Shown here piece after piece: positions 1 through 10,394 of a DNA stretch of 34,792 bases (position 1 is the stretch's first letter; each line of letters begins with the position of its first letter). The position numbers were made by a program, and so were the translations under genes. The notes under the pieces were generated by a model. The model worked only from the letters and a program-made list of their open reading frames with translations, made no database searches and had not been told where the DNA came from. The stretch comes from Chara braunii (lineage: Eukaryota > Streptophyta > Charophyceae > Charales > Characeae), in the NCBI GenBank assembly GCA_003427395.1, contig BFEA01000951.1, positions 252,203 to 286,994 of the forward strand, in the 5' to 3' direction.

Positions 1-63
1 GTTCTGGGAATCTACGCCATACTTATGACTGTGTTGACCGAGTATACGCCCATTGCCGCCAAA

Positions 64-68
<5 letters not shown>

Positions 69-147
<79 letters not shown>

Positions 148-212
148 CGCTCGCTCGCTCGCTCTCTGTGTGTGTCTCTCTCTCTGTGTCTCTCTCTCTC
201 TGTCTCTCTCTC
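69..212. repeat. (TC)n microsatellite with GCTC and TGTG interruptions
   Basis: A nearly perfect TC dinucleotide tract runs over 69-144. It passes into about five GCTC units (145-164) and then imperfect TC/TG runs to about 212. The Ser-Leu and Arg-Glu rich ORFs over it on both strands are translations of the repeat and not genes. Confidence 0.97.
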
Positions 213-439
213 CCCAAACGAGTAGGAGAGGCGGGCGCCACATCGAAATGGCGCTTGGAAATTGCTCGGGCCTGTGCAAAACCCGCCACCTCAAAAACCT
301 GCAGTGTCTTGTGTCTGGACCTCTACGCCATGTCCGGTGGGGTGAAAGGACACTTAAAAATCACCCTGTTACTTTTCGAGGGGCGGCTAGGACCCGACAA
401 ACGTCCTGGGCCGCCCCAATGTTCTTTTGATTTTTGCCC

Positions 440-849
440 CAGGGGCCTCCATCCAGACATGGGGACCGGACACCGGACTCCAGACACCGAACACCGGACT
501 GTCTGGAACCCAGTCCGGACGTCCGGGCGGTTACCATGGTAACCGCAGACCCAGACACTAGACACTTCCGGACTGTCTTCAGGACCAGTGTCTGGACCGG
601 TCCGGACATCATCGGACACCGGACATCACTGGACACCGGACAGTCAGGACTGGTCCCCGGGGTGATTTTTTTTTTTTTTTTTTTTTTGGTCCGAACATTT
701 TTGCACCCCGGGACTAGGCCGGACTGTCCGGTATCCAGAGATGTCCGGTGTCCGGTGATATCCGGATCATCGGACAGTCCGGACTGGTCTAGACACTGGT
801 CTGGAAGACAGTCCGGAAGTGTCCAGTGTCCGGGTCTGCGGTTACCATG
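440..849. mobile_element. CCGGAC-rich foldback (inverted-repeat) element
   Basis: Bases 535-580 are the reverse complement of 804-849 with about two mismatches over 46 bases. Inward of this the arms stay related, with indels, to a T-run at about 666-688 that acts as the loop. The arms are saturated with short TCCGGAC, GTCCGG and GGACACCGG motifs. A perfect 20-bp palindrome (GCGGTTACCATGGTAACCGC) lies at 527-546, and the terminal word GCGGTTACCATG recurs at 838-849. Sequence 440-534 reads as a third, divergent arm meeting the element at this palindrome, so two copies may be nested or abutting. No transposase was seen; the superfamily is unknown. Confidence 0.8.
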
Positions 850-962
850 CAATTTACTTTTTAATACGTTTTTATTTTATTTTTTTTGCCCGGTTGGGCA
901 AGTGGTCCAGGGCCACTCTTGTAGTCTAGGTGTATAGAGAATATGACAACACACAAACACTG

Positions 963-1326
963 GGCCTCGCTGCACTACGCTAGACACATGAAAATTTTTA
1001 AGAGTTCGTCTAGCGCTGTCAGACTCCTGGATTGGCATCAAGTGCTCTCGTCGCTGCACTTACTCTGAACTTGTTTGAAAAAAACGCTCCTGCAGGGGGG
1101 CACAATGAAAACTTCAAGATTTCCTCCAATGGGCCATTTCTGACACCTCTTGAAGCGCATGACCAAGAGCAGTTTTCCGCTGTCAGTGCACCGATGACTC
1201 ACTCTCGACGTTTTCGAGAGTGAATCTGACATCTCTTGAATATAAATTCAGGACGCGGCATCAAGAGTTAGGGCAGCGGTGATGAACTCTTGATTTTTCA
1301 GGATTCAAGAGTAGTGCAGCGAGGCC
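963..1326. mobile_element. MITE-like inverted-repeat element
   Basis: Bases 963-978 (GGCCTCGCTGCACTAC) are the exact reverse complement of 1311-1326. Imperfect similarity continues inward for roughly 40 more bases, with TGAAAA and AAGAGTTC shared by both arms. Two internal perfect hairpins are visible: 1199-1208 with 1214-1223 (10-bp stem, 5-nt loop) and 1286-1293 with 1305-1312 (8-bp stem). CTCTTGA/TCAAGAG words recur through the element. It has no coding capacity and no clear target-site duplication. It is probably a non-autonomous DNA element. Confidence 0.6.
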
Positions 1327-1379
1327 TACTCTCTCACGCACGCGGGGCAAATGTCTGTTTCTTTTTTTGTTTTTGTTTT

Positions 1380-1380
1380 T

Positions 1381-1418
<38 letters not shown>

Positions 1419-1419
1419 T
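1380..1419. repeat. (GATT)n microsatellite
   Basis: GATT tetranucleotide units, with one GGTT interruption, follow a T-rich stretch. Confidence 0.95.
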
Positions 1420-1450
1420 GTTGTGGGGGGGCCGCGCTCCCCCCCACGAA

Positions 1451-1471
1451 TACACACACACACACACACAC
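1451..1471. repeat. (AC)n microsatellite
   Basis: About ten AC dinucleotides follow a C-run. Confidence 0.95.
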
Positions 1472-1572
1472 TTACCGGTGGGGCGAGCGGCCGATACAGG
1501 ATGAGGCGGCAAACTGTGTGTGGATATGGCCCGCATATCAACTGGGGGGGCACGTCGATGACGACCTTGCCA

Positions 1573-1702
1573 CTCACGAAGTTTAACCAAGCACGAATGG
1601 CAGCCCCCGCGAGCAGGGAAACGTTAGAATGTTTGAATGCTGGCGGGGGCTGCCATTCGCCCAGGGCTCAGTTGGTTGAGAGAATAAGTGGAATTCGTGA
1701 GG
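1573..1702. repeat. Small stem-loop element with a 17-bp perfect core
   Basis: Bases 1594-1610 (CGAATGGCAGCCCCCGC) are the exact reverse complement of 1643-1659. Outside this core, 1573-1580 (CTCACGAA) pairs with 1695-1702, and a TTTAACCAA/TTGGTTGAG pairing lies between. The whole 130-bp segment can therefore fold back on itself. It contains no gene and could be a short MITE. Confidence 0.6.
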
Positions 1703-2822
1703 TCGTGAATTCGCTTTAGGGATGCTTTCTATTTTCTATCAAATCGTGTTTTTTTCCGTCATTCGTAAGCAGCACTTGAAAAAAAAAAAAAAAAATGGTA
1801 CCATGGAAACGCCACGTTCGACAAAAACACATCTACTTCCATCTACGGAACTATGCATTTTGGGCAACGACAAAAAAAAAATATTTTCCTAAAAGGCGCT
1901 CGGACGCCACCCAACATGCACGAGCCGCTGTCAGTCCCCCACCTAACACCGTACACGACTACCGACCATACACCTTCAACCCCATTTCCTCCGGCTCGGC
2001 CCCTGATAAACCCCACATCAACCCTGAATTGGTCTGCATAACACACCTGAAAATAAAAGTTCTACTACACGACAAAAGTTTTTTGAGTAAAGTGTTGTCT
2101 TCCAACTGCGTACAAAACATTCAGACATGGGACTTAGCCCCCCGCCAGGGAGTACAAAACCAATGGTACACCAATTGGTGTCCCAGAGCTGTTACATCCA
2201 AAAGTTGTTGAGAAACAGATCGATGGTTGAATCCTGATACCACCAGAAGAGTTTCAGCATCACCAGTTTTCCATATGAGCAATGTCTGATATAAGTCTTG
2301 CTCTTGCGCTGCTGCTATGGTTTAAACTTTAAACCTATCTCGAAGGTTGAGGAGAGTTTCAGGACTGGTTGGTGTTCCGCCTTACTATACATAGACTAGC
2401 AAGAGGATGCGATAAATTAGTAAAATATGTATATAAAAATAAATTGACGGAAGAATATACATAAAATACAGAAAAACGAAAAAAGATAAAGCATTTTTAA
2501 AATACATGTGACCGGTCAGTTCAATGATGATCATATCTAAAGGGTGTTACCCTCCTTCNCCCCCCTTCCCAAAAAAAAAAAAAAACACCAATACGTCGTT
2601 CACGGATTTATGTAGGATCCAACTGCAGGTAATCTAGTTCGTAAGACATGCCGTTGGAGGTCTTCGATTCAATCCCTATTAACCTCATGTACCTTACTCG
2701 GCAAGCTTGGCGCATGCTACCTAGAGATAACTTGTTGCTCCTCCGAGCCGCATTGAGCACTGACTGCTAACCAATCAATGTGTTTGAACTCTATGTGACG
2801 AGAGCGTGAGGTCGCGGGCGTG
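1703..2822. other. Non-coding stretch, no recognised gene
   Basis: This stretch holds an A-run (1779-1795), an AT-rich part around 2,400-2,500, an N at 2559 followed by an A-run, and one 138-codon ORF at 1795-2211 that begins at the end of the poly-A. Its translation has no recognisable domain and biased composition, so I do not call it a gene. No promoter or RNA gene was seen. Confidence 0.6.
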
Positions 2823-2823
2823 G

Positions 2824-2826
<3 letters not shown>

Positions 2827-2865
<39 letters not shown>
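2827..2865. repeat. Uninterrupted 39-G homopolymer
   Basis: Thirty-nine consecutive G residues, preceded by GGGGA and followed by AGAGGAGGG. Such a run is a strong G-quadruplex candidate and also a place where assembly length is unreliable. Confidence 0.95.
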
Positions 2866-2866
<1 letters not shown>

Positions 2867-3051
2867 GAGGAGGGTGGACCAAGAGCTGGAAGGGTCAATG
2901 TTCACAAAATGTGGACGGTAAGAGGTAGTAGGCGGTATCCTGCTCAACATCCTGTTAACTTACAAATGCAAATATTTTTTGCCTTTATAAGTAACACGCC
3001 ACAATTAAAACCATAAATATAGAGTTACACCCAATAAATGGCAAAAAAATG

Positions 3052-3318
3052 AAGTCAGTAGGTGCCTACATGCATTCTTGGAATGAATGTGTTTCAACAC
3101 AAAGTGTATGATCCTACTAACCCGTCCAATATAACTCTCTCTCTCAACATGAGGAAAGGGGTAGAGAGGAAGGAAGGTGGAGGAGGAGAAAGTGATACAT
3201 AGGTCGGTAGGTGCCTACATTTATAAACATAATCAATGTGTCTCAGCATAAAGAGTAGGCACCTACTGACCAATCCAATACTACTCGACTCAACATGAGA
3301 AAAGGGGTAGAGAGAGGG
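3052..3318. repeat. Two-copy tandem duplication, about 147-bp period
   Basis: The segment at 3052-3172 is repeated at 3201-3318. Both begin TAGGTGCCTAC and end CAACATGAG(G/A)AAAGGGGTAGAGAG. The offset is 149 at the start and 146 at the end. The second copy also contains the inverted word GTAGGCACCTAC. The flanking sequence is purine-rich and non-coding. Confidence 0.8.
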
Positions 3319-3429
3319 TAGGGAGGATAGGGGAGGGAATGTTGTGCACAGGGATATGGCTAGTATACATCACTATGATTTTAATATGCATTTTTTTTTT
3401 TTTTACTCACAAATGTGCAACGCGATGAA

Positions 3430-3500
3430 AGTTGGGACTAGTTGAAATCTTGTTGAAATTGGTTGAAACCTGTTGAAACATGTTGGAACGTATTGATAAA
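3430..3500. repeat. Degenerate TGTTGAAA minisatellite
   Basis: About six imperfect 9-11 bp units related to TGTTGAAAC(C/A) occur in tandem. The flanks are AT-rich and without genes. Confidence 0.7.
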
Positions 3501-3599
3501 CATTTAAAAATTCCCCCGAATCATTTTAAGCCCATTGTAAGTTGTTTGTAACCACATGAAATCATGCTCCCTGTTTATCGACGATTATGGCAAATTAAA

Positions 3600-5150
3600 A
3601 ACCCGCCTATCTCGCCGACGTTTTTTCTGTTGGTACCTTTCAAGGCGAGCGACGCACCGACTTATAGGTAAGTTCTCCAATCCATCTGTCCGTCAGCCGC
3701 AACCCCTGTCGAAATGACGAGCAAAGCGAATGAATCCCCTGCTAAGACGCGAAAGTATCCCCCCCCCTCTTTCTTCGATTTCCCTGTCTCAGTGCAGCCT
3801 GTGAACCGCCAGAGCGCCCGACTCACAATCCTTACAACGGAGTCTGGTCGCACAACTCCACTCGCGATGTCCTAGAACCCCCGCCTAGTGCCTTCCTTGC
3901 TCGATTCTGTCATGAGTCGAGTGTGCTATCGTGTTTGTCTCCCTTATCACAACCGTCTTCCACCATTCCTCTCGGCCGATATCACCGCGCACCTCTCTTC
4001 TCTAATAGCTCATCGCCTACTAACTTTTGCCCCCATCTAACCTCGGAATTGAAGTCGCCCCGGTTTAAAACCCCCGGGGCAGTTTCTCACTCGCTGAAAT
4101 TCCTCCTCAAACGAATGAGCAAAGTCTTTTTCCTTGCCTCCTTCTTCCCCTTGATCGCCATGTCCGCGCACATCCTTTCTTCACTAACTTCTACTTTACT
4201 AACTATCTCACTAAACTAACCTCCTATTCGTGCTCGCCCGATGTCAAAACCCCCGGATTGTCTCTCTCCTTTCTCGGATCCACCCCCAATCGATTGCGCT
4301 CCCTTCTCCTTTCGTTATACTCCACCTCAATCTCCGACTGCACCTGGCGCTGATCTACGCCTAGGTTCATTCAGTCGATTGGCTCAGTCACTGGTTCCTT
4401 CACGCACCTTGCCTGCTACTATGCTTTCTCCCCTCCTATTCTCATTCGCTCCTGTTACCCAGCCATCTCTCATACTCTCCTTCAGTCCCTCCTCCGTTCT
4501 TCTTCTACTCCCTGGGTGCATCCGGCACGCATTGCACGATGGCTCCCTCGCTCTAGCCCGTGGTATCTCCGTCCTCCGTGTTAGCGCAGCTTAGCGATTC
4601 TTGGTCTGCCACAGACTCACAGCAACACACAGTATCTGTCAGCAATCCCACCGTTTGTTCCCTAGAGATATGTCGGGCGACACTAAGCCGATACCGCCAG
4701 CACTTCCCATGAGAAAGGGACCGGAGGGGAGGCACAGTGGCTGGCCCATCGAAAAAGCTCGGCCTTAGTGCCTACCGGCTGGCCCCTGGCCGGTACCGCC
4801 CGCTCGCTGTGGCAGGTATCGCACTTTGCCGGTGGGTGCAGCTCCAACATGTTGCCTCGTTGCCTGTTTGAGCCCAGATGTGGTTACTACTGGGTTCCCC
4901 GAAAATACCCCCGCAGGGTAACCTCGGCGCGGCCATGAAAATCACACTTCAGGCCGTCCCACGAATATGACACACCTCCATGCGGCCCCGTCGGACCCAC
5001 ACGCGGGTCATATGCCTCCATCATTTCCAGCCCCCTTTTGCCTAAAATGTAATTACGGACTCAAGCTTTGACCGCGCCGTGGTTCTCAGCCATGACGTGA
5101 TGGAGGACCTTTGCCAGCATCCCGAACACGTGGACCTGTCAAACGGGACA
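3600..5150. other. GC-richer intergenic block without a recognisable gene
   Basis: Two ORFs lie here on the + strand (3923-4219, 98 codons; 4241-4594, 117 codons). They are Ser/Pro/Leu-rich translations of pyrimidine-rich DNA with no domain I recognise. On the opposite strand the block is purine-rich with repeated AGTTAGT and a CGGGCGAGC word. Similar wording occurs on the + strand near 24,290-24,780, so the two could be remote, inverted relatives. I do not assign a product. Confidence 0.4.
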
Positions 5151-5971
5151 TGCGTGACCAATGCGACAACCGAGCCAGAGGGGAGAGAGAGAGAGAGGTC
5201 GGGACTAAGCAAGGCTGTAAGCAGTGCCTAGAGGTGATCTTCCCTAACCGGAGTGGGGACTAGTAACGAATGCTCGATTCACGTACCCGACATAACTGAG
5301 ATGGTTCATACGAGAGAGACGGACGAAGGGGGTCGGGCTTTTGTTTTTTTTTGTCGTTGGCATTAATCAGATCTTTGCGCATGAGGAACGTTAATGCTCG
5401 AGCCTTGCCCACTTTGACGAGAGGATGTGAGTTGTTGTGAAAGAGAGATGGGTTTGAAGCCAAATTAAGGAGCAGGAAACACCTTGTGGTTGTTTTGACG
5501 TCAAACTCTGATGACCATGTCGAGGAGAGGACATTGACTTCGGGGGGGGGACAGTGACGAGAGAGTGTTTTATAAGATAATCAACGAGGTACGCACGTAT
5601 AAATATCGAAAGAAAAATCAGGTCTCCTCATGAACGCCAGATGTCACTTTCTGGGCCTCTTTTCACAAGCTGCAGATCATCTTCTTTCTCAACCTTGATG
5701 TAGTACGAAGTGCTCTCTCTTCTCAGTTTGTGGCCCTCATTACAGTTCTCCTGAATTAGCAAACAGGGCAAGAAGTCACGCGAGCTATGGGGGCGTGCAT
5801 GCTACCTGTTCGCTAACGTCAACCGCTTCTTTGTGAGCAGACTCCAGTACGTTAGAGGTGGCCTTGTTGTCAGCTGATCATCCCTGTCATCAGGAGGAAC
5901 AAATAGTTTCGCCAAGTAGGAGGGAGACGTGTGTTTCCTCGAGACCGATGCACCCTGTGCCCTCAATTGAC
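5151..5971. repeat. Long direct repeat, copy 1 (LTR-like)
   Basis: This 821-bp segment matches 32,425-33,140 in the same orientation. Both copies begin TG(C/T)GTGACCAATGCGACAACC and end CCCTCAATTGAC, and the flanks are unrelated on both sides. The TG start and size suit a retrotransposon LTR. However, no CA terminus, primer-binding site or matching target-site duplication could be identified (GGACA precedes copy 1, TTCTC follows copy 2). TATA-like strings occur at about 5571 and 5599. A solo LTR, one LTR of a very large element, or another dispersed repeat are all possible. Confidence 0.75.
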
Positions 5972-7875
5972 CAAAGTTGGATGGCGTTACTATTCATGTT
6001 TCAATCACAGAGACGAGAGTGAAAATGCAGGCTAAGTATAGATGAAGCGAGTAGAGACCTGTCACGCCTTCATCAACTATTGCACGCTCAGAGGACTATA
6101 CAAGCTTCTTTTTTTTTACAGCGCGCACAAGAGGGAGTTGGGGTCGTGACAAAGACCTGACGGAGGGAAGGGACAAGATCAACGGGAAGAGCCATTTGGT
6201 GGTGAGATTAGTAGTGTATAACAGGGATCGTTATCATGTTAACTAGCTTACTTGCGTCACAAGGTTAGAGACCTCAAAACGTTCTTAAACGATCAGAGGG
6301 AGTGGCATGATCATAAGTGAGTAAGTGCTCGCTTGCAGTGCAACTAGTGATGTTTATGCATAAATTTGGAAACAAACCGTTTATGGAAAGTGTGAACGAC
6401 TTTCCTCTTCCTTCTTCTTTTTTTGTTGTTGAAGATTATATTTGTAAATGGGACCTGCGCATCAGCTACATCTCTTCGTTGACCATATGTTTGACTCATC
6501 ATCATTTGTACTGCGTATTGCTCTCGCTTCCCTTCCTCCCCCTTTCATTCCCTTCCCTTCTTGTGCAAAGTTCGACCCTATGCTTTTTTGGAGGTGGGGA
6601 GCGAAGCAAATGGAGCATTGGTTGTGCGGTCCACTTAGCTCTACCTGAGTGGCTCAAGTGATAGTACTTTGTTTTAGACTGCATGCATTAGTCTGATCGG
6701 GAGGGCAAAGGTCATAAACGTTGTTAGAATTTTGATCCACTCATTTGTAGGGTTATATTACCCAGGATGGGTAAGTACCTTTGCGGTCATACGGTTGTGC
6801 GAGAGCGTGAGTCTTTAAGGGCTTATGCGATTTTACGGGCGTGAGATTGCACTTGCCGACAGGCATGGCGATCATGTGAGTAGGTGATCATACGGCCTAC
6901 AGACTCTCGAAGTTGTGCGGGTCTGCAAGAAAGGCGATTGTATAAGTGTGCAGGCGCACTAGTGTGGGCATATAAAAGAGTTTGGGCACACAGGCGCAGA
7001 CGCGATATTATGAACACGTAAGTGTCTATTTAAGCCCACTGGTGCACGGTCTACTTACAAGGGCACCAACTTACCTCCTTATTTAAAGTGACCAGACATG
7101 CTTTCGTTAATAGCTGAGGCCGAGCTGGAAATGAGTGATAAACAACAGAGGAAAAAAGGAACAACTGAGGAAAATACTTCACTTAATTATTAAATTCTTG
7201 TTGGACGCGGATTAATATTGGTAATGATTGATCCTCCAAGCGTCGGTCAGAAAATGACCAACTCAACAGGGCGATGTTGCACCACTTGCTTATCACGAGA
7301 CATCATAGACGCAACAACCAAAACGTAACTTTTAAGCATACTCCAGCTTCCCCTCCTGATATTGAACAACCTTATGTTCAGGCGCGGGTCGTGACAAATG
7401 TTGTGAGTTTGCCCCTAACCAGAAAGCACACCAGAAATACATGTCATTGGTCAGGGAAAACCCGCTACTCTGACACTCAGAAATTGAACTGTTAATATTA
7501 CATTGAGTCTTACCCGCTTTACTCAGCCCCGTCGTCCAGAGACATGGATACAAAATCAATCATCATACGATTTAACTGAGGTGGGGTATACAACTGCCCG
7601 CTCTGACACCAGGTCCAGACTAAGCTGACTGATTGGGCTCCCTGAAGAGGTAGTCGAGATCTGTGTACTGACTAGCCCTGGTTGAGAGGAAGGTTGAACT
7701 GTGAGAGTTGTCGGAAAACACTCAACGATTATAGATGGTTGGTGGAGGACAGGCGTTGGACCTCGTGAAGGAATAGAAGCCTCCATGAATATGTTCTGAG
7801 CATCCACGACCGCACAGATAAGCCACAAATGGTTAACGACAACCTGAAATTTCAGAATAAAAGATTTTGAAGTGG
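5972..7875. other. Unannotated stretch, no supported gene
   Basis: Short ORFs (for example 6317-6661 and 7556-7828 on the opposite strand) show no recognisable motif. A weakly repetitive GCG/GTGAG-rich tract lies at about 6,790-7,050. I saw no RNA gene or clear element boundary. Confidence 0.5.
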
Positions 7876-9560
7876 TATGAAACCACTGAAATGGCCTGAA
7901 GGCACTTTAGGTCATTTCAGAAGTTTCGGGTGGTTTGGAGGACAAGTTTTATGGGTTTTTTTTCTTTTTCCCTGCCTGTTTTTTCCAGTCACTTCAGGTC
8001 ATTTCAGAAATTTCAGGTGGGGATCTGAAACCACTGAAGTGGCTGAAGCTACTGAAAGGGGTTTCGGGTACCCTCATCCAACCATTTGGATGGGGGTACC
8101 TGAAACCCCTTTCAGAAGCTTCATCCACTTCAGGTCATTTGAGAAATTATCAGGTGGGGACTTGAAACCGCTGAAGTGGCTGAAGCATCTGAAAGGGGTT
8201 TCGGGTACCCCCATCCAACCATTTGGAGGGAGATACCTGAAACCCCTTTCAGAAGCTTCAACCACGTCAGGTCATTTCAGGAATTTCAGGTGGGGACCTG
8301 AAACCGCTGAAGTGGTTGACGCTTCTGAAAGTGGTTTTGGGTACCCCCATCCAACCATTTGGATGGGGGTACCTGAAACCCCTTCAGAAGCTTTAGCCAC
8401 TTCAGGTCATTTCAGGAATTTCAGGTGGGAACCTGAAACCGCTGAAGTGGCTGAAGCTTCTGAAAGGGGTTTCGGGTACCCTCATCCAACCATTTGGATA
8501 GCATAAGCGGTTATCGGGTAGCTGAAAATTCATGAATGAAAATTCTGAAGTGAGAGTTTAAGAGAGTTTTTGGCAGTCTGAAAATCCTGAATGGTCCTGA
8601 AGTGGTGAAAGGTCCGCAGACCCTGAAAACCACTTGTATAGGCAGGCTGCATCCTGAAGTGGTGAACGTTGTCCTGAAGTGGTTAAGTGAGAGTTTTGGG
8701 GAGTCTGGAAATCCTTAATGGCCCTAAAGTGGTGAAAGGTCCGAAAACCATGAAAACCACCCTTCACCATTTGAGGATGCAACCTGCCTAAACAGGTGGT
8801 GTTCAAGGTCTTCAGCGCTTTCACCACTTCAGGACCATTCAGGATTTTCAGACCTGAATGGTCCTGAAGTGGTGAAAGGTCCGAAGACCCTGAAAACCAC
8901 TTGTTTAGGCAGGTTGCATCCTGAAGTGGTGAAGGGTGTCTTGAAGTGGTGATGAAAAATATGACTATTGTTAACCTTCTCTCTTGGATGGGGGTACCTG
9001 AAAGCACTTTCAGAAGCTTCGGCCACTTCAGGTCATTTCAGGAATTTCAGGTGGGGACTTGAAACCGCTGAAGTGGCTGAAGCTTCTAAAAGGGGTTTCG
9101 GGTACCCCCATCCAACCATTTGGATGGGGTACCTGAAACCCCTTTCAGAAGCTTCAGCCACTTCAGGTCATTTCAGAAATTTCAGGTGGGGATTTGAAAC
9201 CGCTGAAGTGGTTGAAGCTTCTGAAAGGGGTTTCGGGTACCCCCATCCAACCATTTGGAGGGGGGTACCTGAAACCCCTTTCAGAAGCTTCAACCACTTC
9301 AGGTCATTTCAAGAATCTCAGGTGGGGACATGAAACCTCTGAAGTGGCTGAAGCTTCTAAAAGGGGTTTCGGGTACCCCTATCCAACCATTTGGATGGGG
9401 GTACCTGAAACCCCTTTCAGAAGCTTCAGCCACTTCAGGTCATTTCAGGAATTTCATGTGGGGACCTGAAACCGTTGAGGTGGCTGAAGCTTCTGAAAGG
9501 GGTTTCGGGTACCCTCATCCAACCATTTGGTGGGAACCTGAAGTGGCTGAAAGTGGCCTG
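7876..9560. repeat. Palindromic satellite, about 136-bp unit, 4 + 4 copies
   Basis: The word CAGGTCATTTCA (degenerate) recurs at 7995, 8131, 8268 and 8403, then at 9029, 9164, 9300 and 9436, giving a period of 135-137 bp. Each unit consists of two abutting palindromes. One is centred on CCAACCATTTGG, with GGTTTCGGGTACCCCCAT pairing to ATGGGGGTACCTGAAACC. The other is centred on AATTTCAGG, with CTTCAGCCACTTCAGG pairing to CTGAAGTGGCTGAAG. Because the period is not a multiple of three, the overlapping ORFs here (such as 7877-8506) shift frame from unit to unit. They are by-products of the repeat, not genes. Confidence 0.93.
8581..8945. repeat. Spacer inside the satellite, with direct and inverted ~90-bp copies
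   Basis: Between the two satellite blocks lies a different repeat. Direct copies run 8586-8670 and 8853-8939, a partial direct copy 8713-8762, and an inverted copy 8760-8843. The shared sequence includes CCTGAATGGTCCTGAAGTGG and a GTTTAGGCAGGTTGCATCCT-type segment. The CTGAAGTGG word is also present in the 136-bp units, which suggests a common origin. Confidence 0.8.
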
Positions 9561-10394
9561 TAAATAGCGTGTGTTGTTAACCATCTCTCAGATCAGCAGG
9601 GGGTGTGCCGACTCATCACCTGAAGATGTTAAACAAATGATAACAAGGGTTAGTTGAATGTTGTTTTCTCATAATTTCCTTCTTTGAAGATTCTTAAGTA
9701 GAATAATCATTGAGCATCATCCACTACCCCAGATTCTGCAACGGGCACTTGAGGGAAAACTCCTCGGCAAGTTTATCTCTACCTTATTACTACCCATCCA
9801 ACATTCGGATCAGCAACATTTAGGGGGGCGGCCCTAACAAGGGTCCCTAAGCTAACTTTGATACCCACCACAGTACATGAGCTTCACCCCTACAAGAGCC
9901 ACCTACATTTTGCGTGAAGAGACAACAAAGTGGAAACACCACTACCCTCACGAGAAAATGCGAATGAGTCTTGTACAACAAACATCACTTCTGGGGTAAA
10001 ACTGGTCAGACAAGTCATAGCAGGCTTACTGGGTAGTCTTGGTGGGATGATCTAACAGACCTTTTACATAATATCAGTGGACTGATTTGAGTAACCCTTG
10101 ATGGACTCGACTTGGTAGAAGGGGTTTGCCGATGATTAATGTTGGCAGCTCGATAATGGGTCACCCCTTTTCTTTAACGACTTAGTTATACGAGAAAGTG
10201 GAAGGAAAAACGAAACTTAAGAGTTATTCCTTTCTCGACTGTCGGATCCACCAAGGTTATCTGGGATCCATCCTACCCATGGTCCGATTCTAAGGGTGTG
10301 AGAGAGAGCAATGAGAGACGAGGAGGTCATAGTAGTGAAAGGCAGATGAAACAGGGATAAGAGAGAGGGATGGGAGGAAGAGGCTTGCCTAGAT
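9561..10394. other. Intergenic stretch upstream of the paralog cluster
   Basis: No gene is visible. This is where a 5' LTR and leader of the downstream gag-pol could lie. A string CCCATGGTCCGATTC near 10,277-10,291 has the layout of an LTR end followed by a TGG primer-binding site, but it matches no tRNA I know, so I do not call one. The purine-rich end resembles a leader. Confidence 0.35.

Noticed and set aside
23-289. Ser-Leu and Arg-Glu repeat ORFs at the window start
   Set aside because: They are direct translations of the TC microsatellite in several frames on both strands.
1795-2211. 138-codon ORF beginning at the end of a poly-A run
   Set aside because: No domain, biased composition and overlapping open frames on both strands; its start is set by the A-run.
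7877-9563. Overlapping long ORFs with repeated HFRNFRWG/PHPTIW peptides
   Set aside because: The repeat period is about 136 bp, not a multiple of three, so the same peptides appear in different frames. The ORFs are a side effect of the palindromic satellite.
10277-10291. Primer-binding site TGGTCCGATTC after CCCA
   Set aside because: The layout is right for an LTR end, but the sequence does not match the 3' end of any tRNA I know and no paired LTR was found.
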